DNA of 64,000 nt from G963691885 sp963691885 (GTDB lineage Bacteria > Pseudomonadota > Alphaproteobacteria > UBA8366 > Aestuariispiraceae): NCBI GenBank assembly GCA_963691885.1, contig OY829843.1:620001-684000 (forward strand). Reading direction: 5' to 3'. How positions within the stretch are numbered: position 1 is the stretch's first letter; the number at the start of each line of letters is the position of its first letter. The position numbers were made by a program, and so were the translations under genes. Under the pieces are notes generated by a model. The model searched no databases and was not told where the DNA came from. It saw only the letters and a program-made list of their open reading frames with translations. Of the stretch, positions 8,568-17,427 are shown piece after piece.

Positions 8568-9209
8568 CTACTGAAAAGCGGGTTTGTGCCCGTAATGGAC
8601 TTTCCATAGAGGCGCGATTTTTGGCCGGTTTCTGACGGCATCCACCATTGCTGCAACTTTGGGGCTGCTCTCCAGGAAAGCGGCAAGGTCGTGATGCCAG
8701 CCAACCAGCATTGCCAGTTGGATATCAACAACACTGAACGTCTCCCCCAGGAAATACGGGCCGTCCCCGATGGTCTCTTCAATTAACGCCCAGCATTGCT
8801 CAATCTTGGCGTCCGCAGCGGCCCGCACGCCAGCGGCCCCTTCTGGATCGGTTGTGTAACGGTCGCTGTAAGACTGTCGCAAATCCGCTTCGTAGATGGC
8901 ACTGGATGCATAGACGAGCCAGCGATAGGCCTTGGCCCGAAGCGGATCGCCCGGCGGCGGCAGCAAGCCCCCTTCAGGGTGGCAATCCGACAAATGCATG
9001 ATCATGGCAACCGTTTCGGTCATCACGGTACCATCCGGTAGCTTCAATGCCGGAATTTGCCCGGTTGGATTAACCGCCAGGTATGCAGGATCCCGGTTTT
9101 CCTGTTCACGGTAGTCAACGCGGTGTTTTTCATAAGCAGCACCAAGTTCTTCCAAAACCGCCTCAGGCGCGAAAGCCCCGGATTTTTCAAGCCAATAAAG
9201 CGTGTACAT
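8568..9209 (-). CDS. Glutathione S-transferase family protein
   Basis: 213 aa. The thioredoxin-like N-terminal domain opens with MYTLYWLEKSGAFAPEAVL and contains the glutathione-binding NPTGQIPALKLPDG and the MTETVAMIMHL helix (the usual Glu-Ser pair is Glu-Thr here). The all-helical C-terminal domain ends in a WKVHYGHKPAFQ tail. The start is taken as ATG 9209, four bases after a run of six G; a TTG at 9221 would put those G inside the gene. It is the first of several minus-strand genes (GST, DUF1244, GCS2, FGase), though gaps of 27-80 bp leave operon structure open. Substrate unknown. Confidence 0.85.
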   Translation of the reverse strand: MYTLYWLEKSGAFAPEAVLEELGAAYEKHRVDYREQENRDPAYLAVNPTGQIPALKLPDGTVMTETVAMIMHLSDCHPEGGLLPPPGDPLRAKAYRWLVYASSAIYEADLRQSYSDRYTTDPEGAAGVRAAADAKIEQCWALIEETIGDGPYFLGETFSVVDIQLAMLVGWHHDLAAFLESSPKVAAMVDAVRNRPKIAPLWKVHYGHKPAFQ

Positions 9210-9236
9210 TATACCCCCCAAGCGGTGCGCCGTGGT

Positions 9237-9545
9237 TTAGTGTGCGTCTTTTGCACTTTCCGCGAAGGCAGCTTTTTGTTCGGCGGTCGCCTCGGTCTGG
9301 TATTTGTCGCGCCATTCGCTGAAAGGCATTCCATAGACGATTTCCCGACTTTCATCTTTGCTCAGCGTCAGGCCTTTCTCTGCAGCTGCTTCCCCATACC
9401 AGCGGCTGAGGCAGTTACGGCAGAAACCAGCCAGGTTCATCATGTCGATATTCTGGACATCGGTGCGTTCTTGTAGATGGGCCATCAGCGTCCTGAACGC
9501 CGCCGCTTCCAGTTCAACACGTGTCTTATCGTCAATATCGACCAT
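9237..9545 (-). CDS. DUF1244 family protein
   Basis: 102 aa from ATG 9545, which has GGAG seven bases upstream. The centre holds DMMNLAGFCRNCLSRWY, the signature of DUF1244, a small alphaproteobacterial/gammaproteobacterial family with a conserved CRNC pair, followed by ESREIVYGMPFSEWRDKYQ. Structures of the family show a compact helical fold. I know of no established function; the CxxC-like pair suggests metal or redox chemistry, which is inference. A Met-Met start at 9560 is also open. Confidence 0.85.
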   Translation of the reverse strand: MVDIDDKTRVELEAAAFRTLMAHLQERTDVQNIDMMNLAGFCRNCLSRWYGEAAAEKGLTLSKDESREIVYGMPFSEWRDKYQTEATAEQKAAFAESAKDAH

Positions 9546-9624
9546 AACGCTCTCCATCATTTCTTAAAATTGCTCTGCTGCTCAGATAAGAGCTGTCCAT
9601 CGCTGCGGCAACCGCAAACGCAGC

Positions 9625-10776
9625 TCAAATATCGCGCATTGTTTCTTCAATCAACCAATCGACAACCTTCTGCAGGGCCTCATGATGATCGGCGCCATCC
9701 TTTACAGCAGCCTGATAGGTGCGGCGCTGAGCATGGCTGGACGTGCCGCGTTGCAAGATCACGCGTGCGTTCTCTGCTTCTTCAACACAACCAAGTTGTT
9801 GCTGATCTTCAGCCGTGATGTCGAGGATTTCGTCCAGCAATTCAGCGTAATCCACGAGTTTGCCAACGCCAAAATCAATCAGACCTTTTTCATAGCCATG
9901 CCGTTGAACCCGCCAGCGGTTCTCGTTGATGAGCAGGTTATTGTACCCACGCCAGCGCTGATTGCTGCGACGCAAGCGGATCAACATTGAGAGCAGAGAG
10001 GCATAAAGGGCCGCCACGGTTATCCCGTCATCCATCCGCGTGCAGATATCGGCAATGCGCATCTCAAGCGTCGGGAACCGGCAATGGGGGCGAATATCCC
10101 ACCAGATCTTCGACGGATCCTCAATCACCCCGACGGAGGTGAGAAGATCCATATGACGGCTATAATCCGCGAAACTGTCGAACCTGTCCGGCAAGCCGGT
10201 TCTGGGTAATTCATCAAAGACCGAGAGACGATACATCGCCAGACCGGTGTCTCGTCCGTCCCAGAAGGGCGAAGACGTCGTCAGTGCCAGGAGATGCGGC
10301 AGGAAATACGAAATCTGGCCCAACAGATCGACCCGCAAGTCATCATCCTCAATGCCCACATGCACATGCATCCCGGAAATCATCAAACGTTGTGCAACGG
10401 TCTGCAGGTCATCAGCCAACGCGTTGTAGCGGTCTTTATTGGTGTGCTGCTGATCGCGCCAATTGGCGAAGGGATGGGTGGAAGCGGCGATAATTTCCAA
10501 CCTCTGATCGCGGGCAGCGTCAGAAACCGCGCGCCGCAACGAGGCCAGTTTGGAGCGCGCCTCCTTGATTGAGGTGCAGACAGCTGTGCCAACCTCAACC
10601 TGGGCCTTCAGGAATTCCGGGGTGGCAAAGCCGGTATCATCGCCGACAGCCGACACAACGGCATCAACCACCTCCTGCCGGCGATCGGCATCGCCTGCCA
10701 AGGCCCGGGTTTCCGGATCCACCAGAAAATACTCTTCTTCAATCCCAACGCTGAAACTAAAATCGTCGGTCTTCAT
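9625..10776 (-). CDS. Carboxylate-amine ligase, GCS2/YbdK family
   Basis: 383 aa from ATG 10776 (GAGGGGG upstream; the in-frame codon at 10791 is a GTG that overlaps this site). The N-terminus FSVGIEEEYFLVD and the later HVHVGIEDDD and DIRPHCRFPTLEMRIAD motifs mark the glutamate-cysteine ligase type 2 fold, ATP-dependent formation of amide bonds between a gamma-carboxylate and an amine. E. coli YbdK shows weak glutamate-cysteine ligase activity; true substrates are unknown. It lies 17 bp after the N-formylglutamate amidohydrolase gene, an arrangement that suggests a shared pathway handling a glutamyl- or formyl-amide. Confidence 0.88.
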   Translation of the reverse strand: MKTDDFSFSVGIEEEYFLVDPETRALAGDADRRQEVVDAVVSAVGDDTGFATPEFLKAQVEVGTAVCTSIKEARSKLASLRRAVSDAARDQRLEIIAASTHPFANWRDQQHTNKDRYNALADDLQTVAQRLMISGMHVHVGIEDDDLRVDLLGQISYFLPHLLALTTSSPFWDGRDTGLAMYRLSVFDELPRTGLPDRFDSFADYSRHMDLLTSVGVIEDPSKIWWDIRPHCRFPTLEMRIADICTRMDDGITVAALYASLLSMLIRLRRSNQRWRGYNNLLINENRWRVQRHGYEKGLIDFGVGKLVDYAELLDEILDITAEDQQQLGCVEEAENARVILQRGTSSHAQRRTYQAAVKDGADHHEALQKVVDWLIEETMRDI

Positions 10777-10793
10777 GAAATTCCCCCTCACAT

Positions 10794-11630
10794 TCAGGCG
10801 ACCGCTTCAAAGAGCGTCAACTGCATCGGGTCCGACAGCACGCGGGCCAGACTTCGTTTGAGGATGTCACCATAAAGATGTTGCCCCACTTCATCCTGTA
10901 TCAGGTCTTGGCGAACTTCAAATATGACATTCGGCAAGCCCTTTGGCATCGCGTGGGTTTCCAGCGAATAGCCAAATGCATCAAGACCGGAATACGGCTT
11001 GTTGTCACCAATAACGAGATCCGGATTGGTCTCCGCCAGATCCTGTAAGACCGCCTGTCCAAGCCGGTTATCATGGCTGTACAACACACCAATATGCCAG
11101 GGTCGCAACGCCCCCCGCATGCGATCTGTGCAGGAATGAACCGATATGACCGCAGGGACCTCTGCGCCGCCGCTGGCGAGTTCGGCCTGTTTCGCGGCCA
11201 GGATTTCAGCAAGACGATCGTGATATGGATGAAAGAGTTCATCGATCCGGTTCGCTTCATCCAGCGCGGTCAGGTGACGGTTTCCGGGCAAAATCTCACC
11301 ATCGCTGATTTCCCGGATGCTTGTGAAATCATCGAGTGCGCGATTAATGTCGATGACGAGCCTGGAATACCCGCTGACAATCAGCGGCATGTCCAACCCT
11401 TCGGACAGGCGCTCGGCCACGCCCTGGGCCCCGATATCCCATGCGATATGCCGGGAAAGCGCCTCTTCATCGAGACCCAAATGGCCAAGCGCGCTCGGCA
11501 CCTGATTCGATGCATGATCGCAGATTAGAATACCCTTTCCCTTTCCATCGAGGTTGAATTCGGAATAGGGCGGTGGATCCTGAGGCGTCAGAAGCCCAGT
11601 ATTTTCAGCAGTTTCCAGAGGCTTGGACAT
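10794..11630 (-). CDS. N-formylglutamate amidohydrolase family protein
   Basis: 278 aa from ATG 11630 (a TTG at 11642 is also in frame). The core has ILICDHASNQVP, DIGAQGVAERLSEGLDMPLIVSGYSRLVIDINR and VISVHSCTDRM, the three blocks of the FGase (HutG-type) family; the His and Asp residues in them coordinate the metal. The classical enzyme releases glutamate and formate at the end of one histidine-degradation route, but no hut genes are near. Most alphaproteobacterial members of this subfamily sit beside GCS2 ligases, as here, so the substrate may be another N-acyl or glutamyl compound. Confidence 0.85.
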   Translation of the reverse strand: MSKPLETAENTGLLTPQDPPPYSEFNLDGKGKGILICDHASNQVPSALGHLGLDEEALSRHIAWDIGAQGVAERLSEGLDMPLIVSGYSRLVIDINRALDDFTSIREISDGEILPGNRHLTALDEANRIDELFHPYHDRLAEILAAKQAELASGGAEVPAVISVHSCTDRMRGALRPWHIGVLYSHDNRLGQAVLQDLAETNPDLVIGDNKPYSGLDAFGYSLETHAMPKGLPNVIFEVRQDLIQDEVGQHLYGDILKRSLARVLSDPMQLTLFEAVA

Positions 11631-11742
11631 GATAATTCGCAATTAACACATTTTTTTGACGGTGATCTCTGTTGTCAGAGGGCGCTACAAGATATGATCT
11701 TGGGTCGAAAGCACAAGACGACTGAGAAAATTGACGGTTACC

Positions 11743-12306
11743 ATGACTAATTCAAACCCAAAAATGCTGACAGAAGCCGACAGGGAACGCCTGCGCAAAA
11801 TCTTCAGTGTCGTTCGTTCGGCAACGATCGAAGGGGAAAAGAAAGCGGCGACCGCCGCGGCCCAGCGCCTGGCATCCAGCTATGGCCTCAGCATGGAAGA
11901 CGCAGAACTCGAAGCCTTCCCGGAAGAAGATGCAGGCCGTCTTAGCTATGACGAGTATCAGGCCCAGAAAAAAGACAAACAGGCATGGGCCGCCAGCATG
12001 GTTCGGATGACGGACCATTATGAGCAGACAGAAAAATATCGCTTCATGGCCGCCAAAGAGGCCGCAAAACAACGCGGGCTAGAAGAAGAGGAAGCGGCGA
12101 AGGCCAAGAAACCCCAGAAAAAACGTGCGGCAGCTCAAAAGTCGGGACGCACCTATATCCCGAACAAGAAAGACGAGTTTCGCCTGATCGCAGGCCTCTT
12201 ACGCGATGGCGCCAGCATCAAGCGTACCGCCAAGATCCTGGGTGTCTCCACCAATGACGTGGCACGTGTCTGGCTTCTGCTCAGAAAGAAGGATCAGGCC
12301 GCCTGA
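11743..12306 (+). CDS. DUF2786-like N-terminus with C-terminal helix-turn-helix, unknown
   Basis: 187 aa from ATG 11743. The first 50 residues (RLRKIFSVVRSAT...KKAATAAAQRLASSYGLS) resemble DUF2786, a small helical module found in phage and plasmid proteins. The middle is Lys/Glu/Ala-rich and likely extended helix (QRGLEEEEAAKAKKPQKKRAAAQ). The last 45 residues read as a helix-turn-helix (LLRDGASIKRTAKILGVSTNDVARVW). Together this suggests a small DNA-binding protein; no regulon is visible. It diverges from the FGase gene and lies 110 bp before the GntR gene. Confidence 0.65.
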   Translation: MTNSNPKMLTEADRERLRKIFSVVRSATIEGEKKAATAAAQRLASSYGLSMEDAELEAFPEEDAGRLSYDEYQAQKKDKQAWAASMVRMTDHYEQTEKYRFMAAKEAAKQRGLEEEEAAKAKKPQKKRAAAQKSGRTYIPNKKDEFRLIAGLLRDGASIKRTAKILGVSTNDVARVWLLLRKKDQAA

Positions 12307-12370
12307 TCACCGGGCCAGACCTCGCCCGACCAACCATCAGATCATCCTATTACTGGAATAATTACAGAAT

Positions 12371-12381
12371 TGGTATTACCA
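12371..12381. promoter_or_regulatory. GntR/FadR-type operator, site 1
   Basis: TGGTATTACCA, the TGGT-N3-ACCA dyad typical of FadR/PdhR-branch regulators, sits 36 bp before the GntR start codon. A near-identical second copy follows at 12407. Confidence 0.65.
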
Positions 12382-12406
12382 TCGGTCCTTCGTTCAGGGG
12401 GTAACA

Positions 12407-12417
12407 TGGTATTGCCA
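12407..12417. promoter_or_regulatory. GntR/FadR-type operator, site 2, over the start codon
   Basis: TGGTATTGCCA differs from site 1 by one base, is centred 36 bp from it, and its last base is the A of the GntR ATG. The pair suggests autorepression by a regulator binding both sites. Confidence 0.6.
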
Positions 12418-13130
12418 TGAATGTACAAACAACAAGCGGGACGAATCTGGGCGACCAGGTTGCAACCGCGATACTAAGAATGATCGCCTCAGGCGACGTC
12501 ACACCGGGAGATCGATTGCCAGCGGAACGCCGGTTGGCGGAGCAATTGAATGTCTCGCGGGTATCCGTGCGCGCTGGCTTACAAAAACTGAAGGCACAGG
12601 GAATGCTCGTCTCGGTACGCGGCGGCGGAACCCGTGTCGCAGAACCGGACGGACGAAACGGGGATCCTGCCCTGGCCGCGCTGGTCGAAATGGACCGCGG
12701 ATCGCTTGCCGATCTGGTTGATATTCGCGCCATCCTGGAAGTCTGGGCCGTCCGCCGTGCCGCAGAACGCGCGAATGAAGACGACATTGAGCGGATAAAT
12801 CAGCTGATCGCCGATATGAGTGATCCGGAACAGGATCGCGCGACGCTGGACGTCGATTTCCACCTGGCCATCGCCAAGGCATCCGGCAGCGTCGTCTATC
12901 GCCATTTGTTGAGTGTCATCCGCTCTACGCTCGAAGAGATGCTGCGCTTCCATCGCTTCGAGCTGTTCGACAAGCCGGAACATGACGTCGCCATTGCCGA
13001 ACAACACAAAATCATTGCCAAGGCCATATCGGATCACGACCCCCGCGCCGCCGAGAACGCCATGTATCAGCATCTCGAATGGGTCCGCGCCCACTACATC
13101 CTGGCCGGTCACACCAACCAACCAGAGTGA
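12417..13130 (+). CDS. GntR-family regulator, FadR subfamily
   Basis: 237 aa. N-terminal winged helix (about 10-75: DQVATAILRMIASGDVTPGDRLPAERRLAEQLNVSRVSVR, then GGGTRV at the wing) and an FCD ligand domain (about 95-225) with the Asp/His metal ligands expected in DVDFHLAIAKASG and AEQHKIIAKAI. FadR-type regulators sense small carboxylates. The ATG lies in the second of two matching operators, pointing to autoregulation. No gene is co-transcribed with certainty; the MFS transporter starts 80 bp later on the same strand and is a plausible target. Confidence 0.9.
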   Translation: MNVQTTSGTNLGDQVATAILRMIASGDVTPGDRLPAERRLAEQLNVSRVSVRAGLQKLKAQGMLVSVRGGGTRVAEPDGRNGDPALAALVEMDRGSLADLVDIRAILEVWAVRRAAERANEDDIERINQLIADMSDPEQDRATLDVDFHLAIAKASGSVVYRHLLSVIRSTLEEMLRFHRFELFDKPEHDVAIAEQHKIIAKAISDHDPRAAENAMYQHLEWVRAHYILAGHTNQPE

Positions 13131-13210
13131 TCAAGCGCACTTGATAGGCCGTCTCATCCCCGGTCGTTTCCAGACCTGCATTTCTGCCCAGCGAATTTCG
13201 CATTGGCCTA

Positions 13211-14410
13211 ATGGACAGGTCCGTGATACCGGGGAATATGACCGACGAAATACTTGAGACACGCGCCTTCCCCAGGAACAGAGGCATGGCGATCGCCTGC
13301 ATCATCCTGACTGTATGCGGGTTCTCCTTCAGTATGGGTATGACATACCCGGTCCTCGCCCTGGTTCTGGAACATCAAGGGTTCTCCAAAACACAGATCG
13401 GAATCAATGCCGCGGTGGCAGGGCTGGGCCTTCTTTGCAGCGCTTTTGTCCTGCCACAGTTTGCCCGGACCTACGGCTATCGGCTGCTGATCATCGGGGC
13501 CGGCCTCGGTGGTGGTGTGGTCTTGCTGACCATGATCGGGATCGACAATTTCATCTTGTGGTGCATTGCCCGGTTCTTTCTGGCGCTCTGTGTTGCCGGC
13601 CTGTTCATTGGCAGCGAGGCCTGGATGAACGAGTTGGTCGATGACCATATCCGTGGTCGGGTGATGGGAATATATGCGGCGCTGATTTCCATCACCTTTG
13701 CAGCCGGTCCCGCCGTCATTCCCTGGATCGGATATCTTCCTCCCGATCCATTCCTGCTCTGTGCCGCTGTTGTGTGCCTTAGCGGCCTCGTCGCCCTGCC
13801 GATGAAACACTGGGACATCAAACCGCAATCAGAAGAACGGGCCAGCCTGATCAGCATCCCCAAGATGGCCCCGATTATCATGCTGGCCATCGTTGCCATG
13901 GGCTTCTTTGAAGCGGCCGCCTTTGGCCTCCTGCCCGGCTATGTGATCGACAGGGGGTTTGATGCTGACCTTGCGGCCTATTACGTCGCCGCCCTGGCAT
14001 TCGGGTCCTTCCTGATGCAGCCCTTGATCGGTTGGCTCGCCGACAGGATGGATCCGCGCCGTATCCTGATTGTCAGCGCCTTTATTTCCACCTGCTTGTG
14101 TTTCTCAATCAACCTTGCGGATCTGGGCCATTGGTACGCCTTTGTGTTGATAGCGCTGTTGGGCGGGACGACCTTCGGCGCCTACACGCTGGCGCTGACA
14201 AGCCTGGGCAGAAGGTTTAAAGGTGAGGTTCTGGCCGCCGCCATGGCCTGTACGGCTGTCGCATGGGGTTTGGGCGGTATGATCGGCCCAGCCGTGGCCG
14301 GACCGGCGATGGACCTCTTTGGTTCGGACTACCTGATGTATTCCATGGCGTCGATCTTCATCGTGTTGATGGTTGCTGCCTTTATACGGGACAAGGCACG
14401 CTCAACCTGA
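13211..14410 (+). CDS. MFS transporter
   Basis: 399 aa with about twelve hydrophobic segments, opening with MAIACIILTVCGFSFSMGMTYPVLALVLEHQGFSKTQIGINAAVAG and carrying the loop 2-3 and loop 8-9 basic turns (WLADRMDPRRILI) of the major facilitator superfamily. The pattern fits small YcaD-like drug/metabolite efflux proteins. ATG 13211 has no clear ribosome site; ATG 13238 (MTDEILE) has GGGGAA just upstream and may be the true start. It follows the GntR gene and may be its target. Substrate unknown. Confidence 0.85.
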   Translation: MDRSVIPGNMTDEILETRAFPRNRGMAIACIILTVCGFSFSMGMTYPVLALVLEHQGFSKTQIGINAAVAGLGLLCSAFVLPQFARTYGYRLLIIGAGLGGGVVLLTMIGIDNFILWCIARFFLALCVAGLFIGSEAWMNELVDDHIRGRVMGIYAALISITFAAGPAVIPWIGYLPPDPFLLCAAVVCLSGLVALPMKHWDIKPQSEERASLISIPKMAPIIMLAIVAMGFFEAAAFGLLPGYVIDRGFDADLAAYYVAALAFGSFLMQPLIGWLADRMDPRRILIVSAFISTCLCFSINLADLGHWYAFVLIALLGGTTFGAYTLALTSLGRRFKGEVLAAAMACTAVAWGLGGMIGPAVAGPAMDLFGSDYLMYSMASIFIVLMVAAFIRDKARST

Positions 14411-14425
14411 CAAAAAGTCGAGCCT

Positions 14426-15415
14426 CTAATAACCCCGCGTCGGGCTGACAATATTCAACAGATCTTCACCCCGCCGAAAACGCCCCAGATTTTCAAGGAA
14501 GGCCTTGAACATGCGGATCTCCCAGTCCGGCACAAGATCGGCCATATGGGGTGTCATAACGATACGCGGATGCGACCAATAGGGGTGACCCGATTCCGGC
14601 GGTTCCTGATCGAAAACGTCCAGGATCGCGCATTCGATTTTTCCACTGTCCACTGCCTTCAAAAGGGCCTTTTCCACGACCAAAGGTCCCCGCGCCGCGT
14701 TCAGCAGGATAGTTCCGCGGTTCATGCAGGCGAAGGCGGCATCGTCAATTATGCCCCGCGTTTCCGGTGTTTCCGCCGCATGGATTGAAACAAAATCGGC
14801 TTGGGCCAGCATGTTATGCAACCTTGCGGTCGGGAATACCTGATCGACATTCTCCGTCTCAACCGCCGTTGCCCTTGACCCGATCACGCGCATGTCCAGC
14901 GCTTTGGCTTTCTTTGCGACAGAACGACCAACATGCCCCAGACCAACAATCGCAATGGTCTTTCCAGCAATCGGCGTCCAGTTCCGCTGGTCCCAGACCT
15001 CTTGCCGTTGCGCCTCTTTCAGAGAAGGAAAGCCGATATTGGCCATCTGCAAAGCAGAAATTGTGTATTCAGCCAGAAAGTCGCTTAGAACACCTGCCGC
15101 ATTGGTGACAGTAACGCGGCTTTCATCCCAGGGGGCAAGATGCTCTACACCAGCACCCGCATTTGAGATCCATTTCACACTGGGCACATCCAGAAGACTG
15201 CGCAGCGCTGGTTTACTGATCCCGTTTCCCGGAACCACAAACGCAACGTCGATTTGATTATCCCGTGCAAGTTGTTCGATTTCGCGATCATCCGTGGAGA
15301 CGCGGAGTTCCACACCAGCCGGCAATGCCACCCCTTTTTCCAGGATAGCTGCCGGTTCAGCGGTTACGACCATCAGTCGAACAGGGGCACATTTAAGGTT
15401 GCTTGAGTCAGCCAT
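14426..15415 (-). CDS. D-isomer-specific 2-hydroxyacid dehydrogenase
   Basis: 329 aa. NAD(P)-binding GLGHVG in the second half of the first Rossmann unit, the catalytic Arg in NAARG, Glu in DVFDQEPP and His in TPHMA are all present, so the Arg-Glu-His triad for interconverting 2-oxo and D-2-hydroxy acids is intact. SGHPYWSHPRIVMTPHMAD and the sequence around SNAGAGVEHL place it with the glyoxylate/hydroxypyruvate reductase-like branch, but substrate is uncertain. Start taken as ATG 15415 after GGCGGAAG; an upstream TTG at 15469 is open. It converges with the MFS gene. Confidence 0.88.
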   Translation of the reverse strand: MADSSNLKCAPVRLMVVTAEPAAILEKGVALPAGVELRVSTDDREIEQLARDNQIDVAFVVPGNGISKPALRSLLDVPSVKWISNAGAGVEHLAPWDESRVTVTNAAGVLSDFLAEYTISALQMANIGFPSLKEAQRQEVWDQRNWTPIAGKTIAIVGLGHVGRSVAKKAKALDMRVIGSRATAVETENVDQVFPTARLHNMLAQADFVSIHAAETPETRGIIDDAAFACMNRGTILLNAARGPLVVEKALLKAVDSGKIECAILDVFDQEPPESGHPYWSHPRIVMTPHMADLVPDWEIRMFKAFLENLGRFRRGEDLLNIVSPTRGY

Positions 15416-15550
15416 CATCTTCCGCCCTGAATAAGCCGTCTCACCCGAATAGGTGGCACGGATAATCAATTGCCCCCACTGTCACCACACTTCCATGGCA
15501 AATCAAATCACCATGCAGTGAGAGCCTGTTATTGGGGAGCAACAAACCTG

Positions 15551-17230
15551 CTACGCATCGATGCGGCGATACTTGACCCTGTGCGGTTGATCAGCGGCAA
15601 CGCCCAAGCGGGCCCGACGATCCTGCTCATAATCCTCGTAGTTGCCCTCGAACCAGACAACATTGCTGTCACCTTCGAAGGCCAGAATATGGGTCGCGAT
15701 CCGGTCCAGGAACCAGCGATCATGGCTGATCACCACAGCGCAACCGGCGAATTCCAGCAGGGCCTCTTCCAGCGCGCGCAATGTATCGATATCGAGATCG
15801 TTCGTCGGCTCATCGAGCAACAGAACATTCGCACCGGATTTCAGCATCTTTGCCAGATGGACGCGGTTACGCTCCCCGCCAGAAAGGACGCCGACTTTCT
15901 TCTGCTGATCCGGACCCTTGAAATTGAAAGCTCCGACATAGGCGCGGCTGGGCGTCTTGCGCTTACCCAGCTCAACCATGTCTTCCCCATCCGAAATTTC
16001 TTCCCAGACGGTGGCGTTCGGGTTCAACGCATCGCGGGACTGATCAACATAGCCGAGCGTCACGGTATCACCGATCCGCATGGACCCGCTATCCGGCGTT
16101 TCACCGCCTGTAATCATCCGGAAGAGCGTTGTCTTACCAGCGCCGTTGGGCCCGATGATTCCGACGATCCCGCCTGGCGGCAATTTGAAACTCAACTCAT
16201 CAATCAACAGTTTGTTGCCAAAAGCTTTGCGAATGCTGTCGGCCTGAATGACGAGATCACCAAGGCGCGGACCGGCCGGAATGACAATCTGGGCGGTTTC
16301 ATTCTGGCTCTCAGTTGCCTGCTGCAGCAGTTCCTCATAGGCCTTGATACGCGCCTTGGATTTCGCCTGACGGGCCCGCGGACTGGCAGAAACCCATTCG
16401 CGTTCCTGGGCGATAGACCGCATTCTGGCGGCTTCCTCGCGCCCTTCCTGCTGCAGGCGTTTTTCCTTCTGTTCCAGCCAGGACGTGTAATTGCCCTCAT
16501 AGGGAATACCGCGTCCACGATCGAGCTCGAGGATCCAGCCGGTCACATTGTCGAGGAAGTAGCGATCATGGGTCACCATCACAACGGTGCCCGCATAATC
16601 GGCCAGAAAACGCTGCAGCCAGGCAACAGATTCTGCATCGAGATGGTTGGTTGGCTCATCGAGCAGCAACATATCCGGTTTGGAGAGCAAGAGCTGGCAC
16701 AGTGCGACCCGGCGCTTCTCACCGCCGGACAGTTTGTCCACCATGCTTTCACCCGGCGGGCACCGCAGCGCGTCCATCGCAATCTCGACCGTACGGTCAA
16801 GGTCCCAGGCGTCCGCCGCGTCAATCTTTTCCTGCAGTTCCGACTGTTCCCCGATCAAGGCCATCATTTCATCGTCGTCCGTGACCTCGCCCAGCTTCAT
16901 CGATACCTCATTGAAGCGATCAACAACGGCTTTCAGCTCGGCCATACCAAGCATAGCGTTTTCCGCCACCGTCTTGGTTTCATCCAGTTCTGGTTCCTGA
17001 CGTAGATAGCCGATTTTTACGCTATCCGCGGACCAGGCCTCACCCGTGAATTCTTTATCAAGACCGGCCATAATCCGCAGCAGCGTTGACTTACCTGCAC
17101 CGTTGTATCCCAGGACACCGATCTTTGCGCCGGGCAGGAATTGCAGATGAATATCCTTCAAGACCTGTTTGCCACCGGGATAGGCCTTGCTCAGGCCACG
17201 CATGCCGAAAACATACTGATAACTTGCCAT
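15551..17230 (-). CDS. ettA: Energy-dependent translational throttle protein EttA (ABC-F)
   Basis: 559 aa, the usual EttA length. Two ATP-binding cassettes without membrane domain: Walker A GYNGAGKST (about 41-49) and GPNGAGKTT, signatures LSGGEKRRVAL and LSGGERNRVHL, Walker B LLLDEPTNHLD and LLLDEPTNDLD. The linker carries the charged PtIM region (EKRLQQEGREEAARMRSIAQEREWVSASPRARQAKSKARI, in part). EttA binds the ribosomal E site and gates the first elongation cycle according to ATP/ADP ratio. GAGGAAAAGAAG precedes the ATG. The long open frame on the opposite strand is a shadow. Confidence 0.95.
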   Translation of the reverse strand: MASYQYVFGMRGLSKAYPGGKQVLKDIHLQFLPGAKIGVLGYNGAGKSTLLRIMAGLDKEFTGEAWSADSVKIGYLRQEPELDETKTVAENAMLGMAELKAVVDRFNEVSMKLGEVTDDDEMMALIGEQSELQEKIDAADAWDLDRTVEIAMDALRCPPGESMVDKLSGGEKRRVALCQLLLSKPDMLLLDEPTNHLDAESVAWLQRFLADYAGTVVMVTHDRYFLDNVTGWILELDRGRGIPYEGNYTSWLEQKEKRLQQEGREEAARMRSIAQEREWVSASPRARQAKSKARIKAYEELLQQATESQNETAQIVIPAGPRLGDLVIQADSIRKAFGNKLLIDELSFKLPPGGIVGIIGPNGAGKTTLFRMITGGETPDSGSMRIGDTVTLGYVDQSRDALNPNATVWEEISDGEDMVELGKRKTPSRAYVGAFNFKGPDQQKKVGVLSGGERNRVHLAKMLKSGANVLLLDEPTNDLDIDTLRALEEALLEFAGCAVVISHDRWFLDRIATHILAFEGDSNVVWFEGNYEDYEQDRRARLGVAADQPHRVKYRRIDA

Positions 17231-17427
17231 GATCTGCTTCTTTTCCTCTAAAGATCGGGAGTTTCACTTGTTATGAGAGGGTTCTATCCGAAGCAGGACG
17301 CCGGGGCAATCAAAGGCTGTGTAGCAATCTGATTGAATTGTTGCGCTGCAACATTTTCTCTGCCAAGTTTCTGTGTTAGCTTGCCAACATCGAATCTGTG
17401 CTTACATGAAGGTGCAGAGATAAGAAA

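Noticed and set aside
15470..17005. 511-codon open frame on the plus strand
   Set aside because: It lies wholly antisense to ettA, whose two ABC cassettes are intact; the frame is the reverse-complement shadow of a GC-rich gene.
17339..17353. TGTTGC-GCT-GCAACA dyad before hspQ
   Set aside because: Only 6-bp arms and no heat-shock promoter could be matched around it; kept as a note under hspQ.
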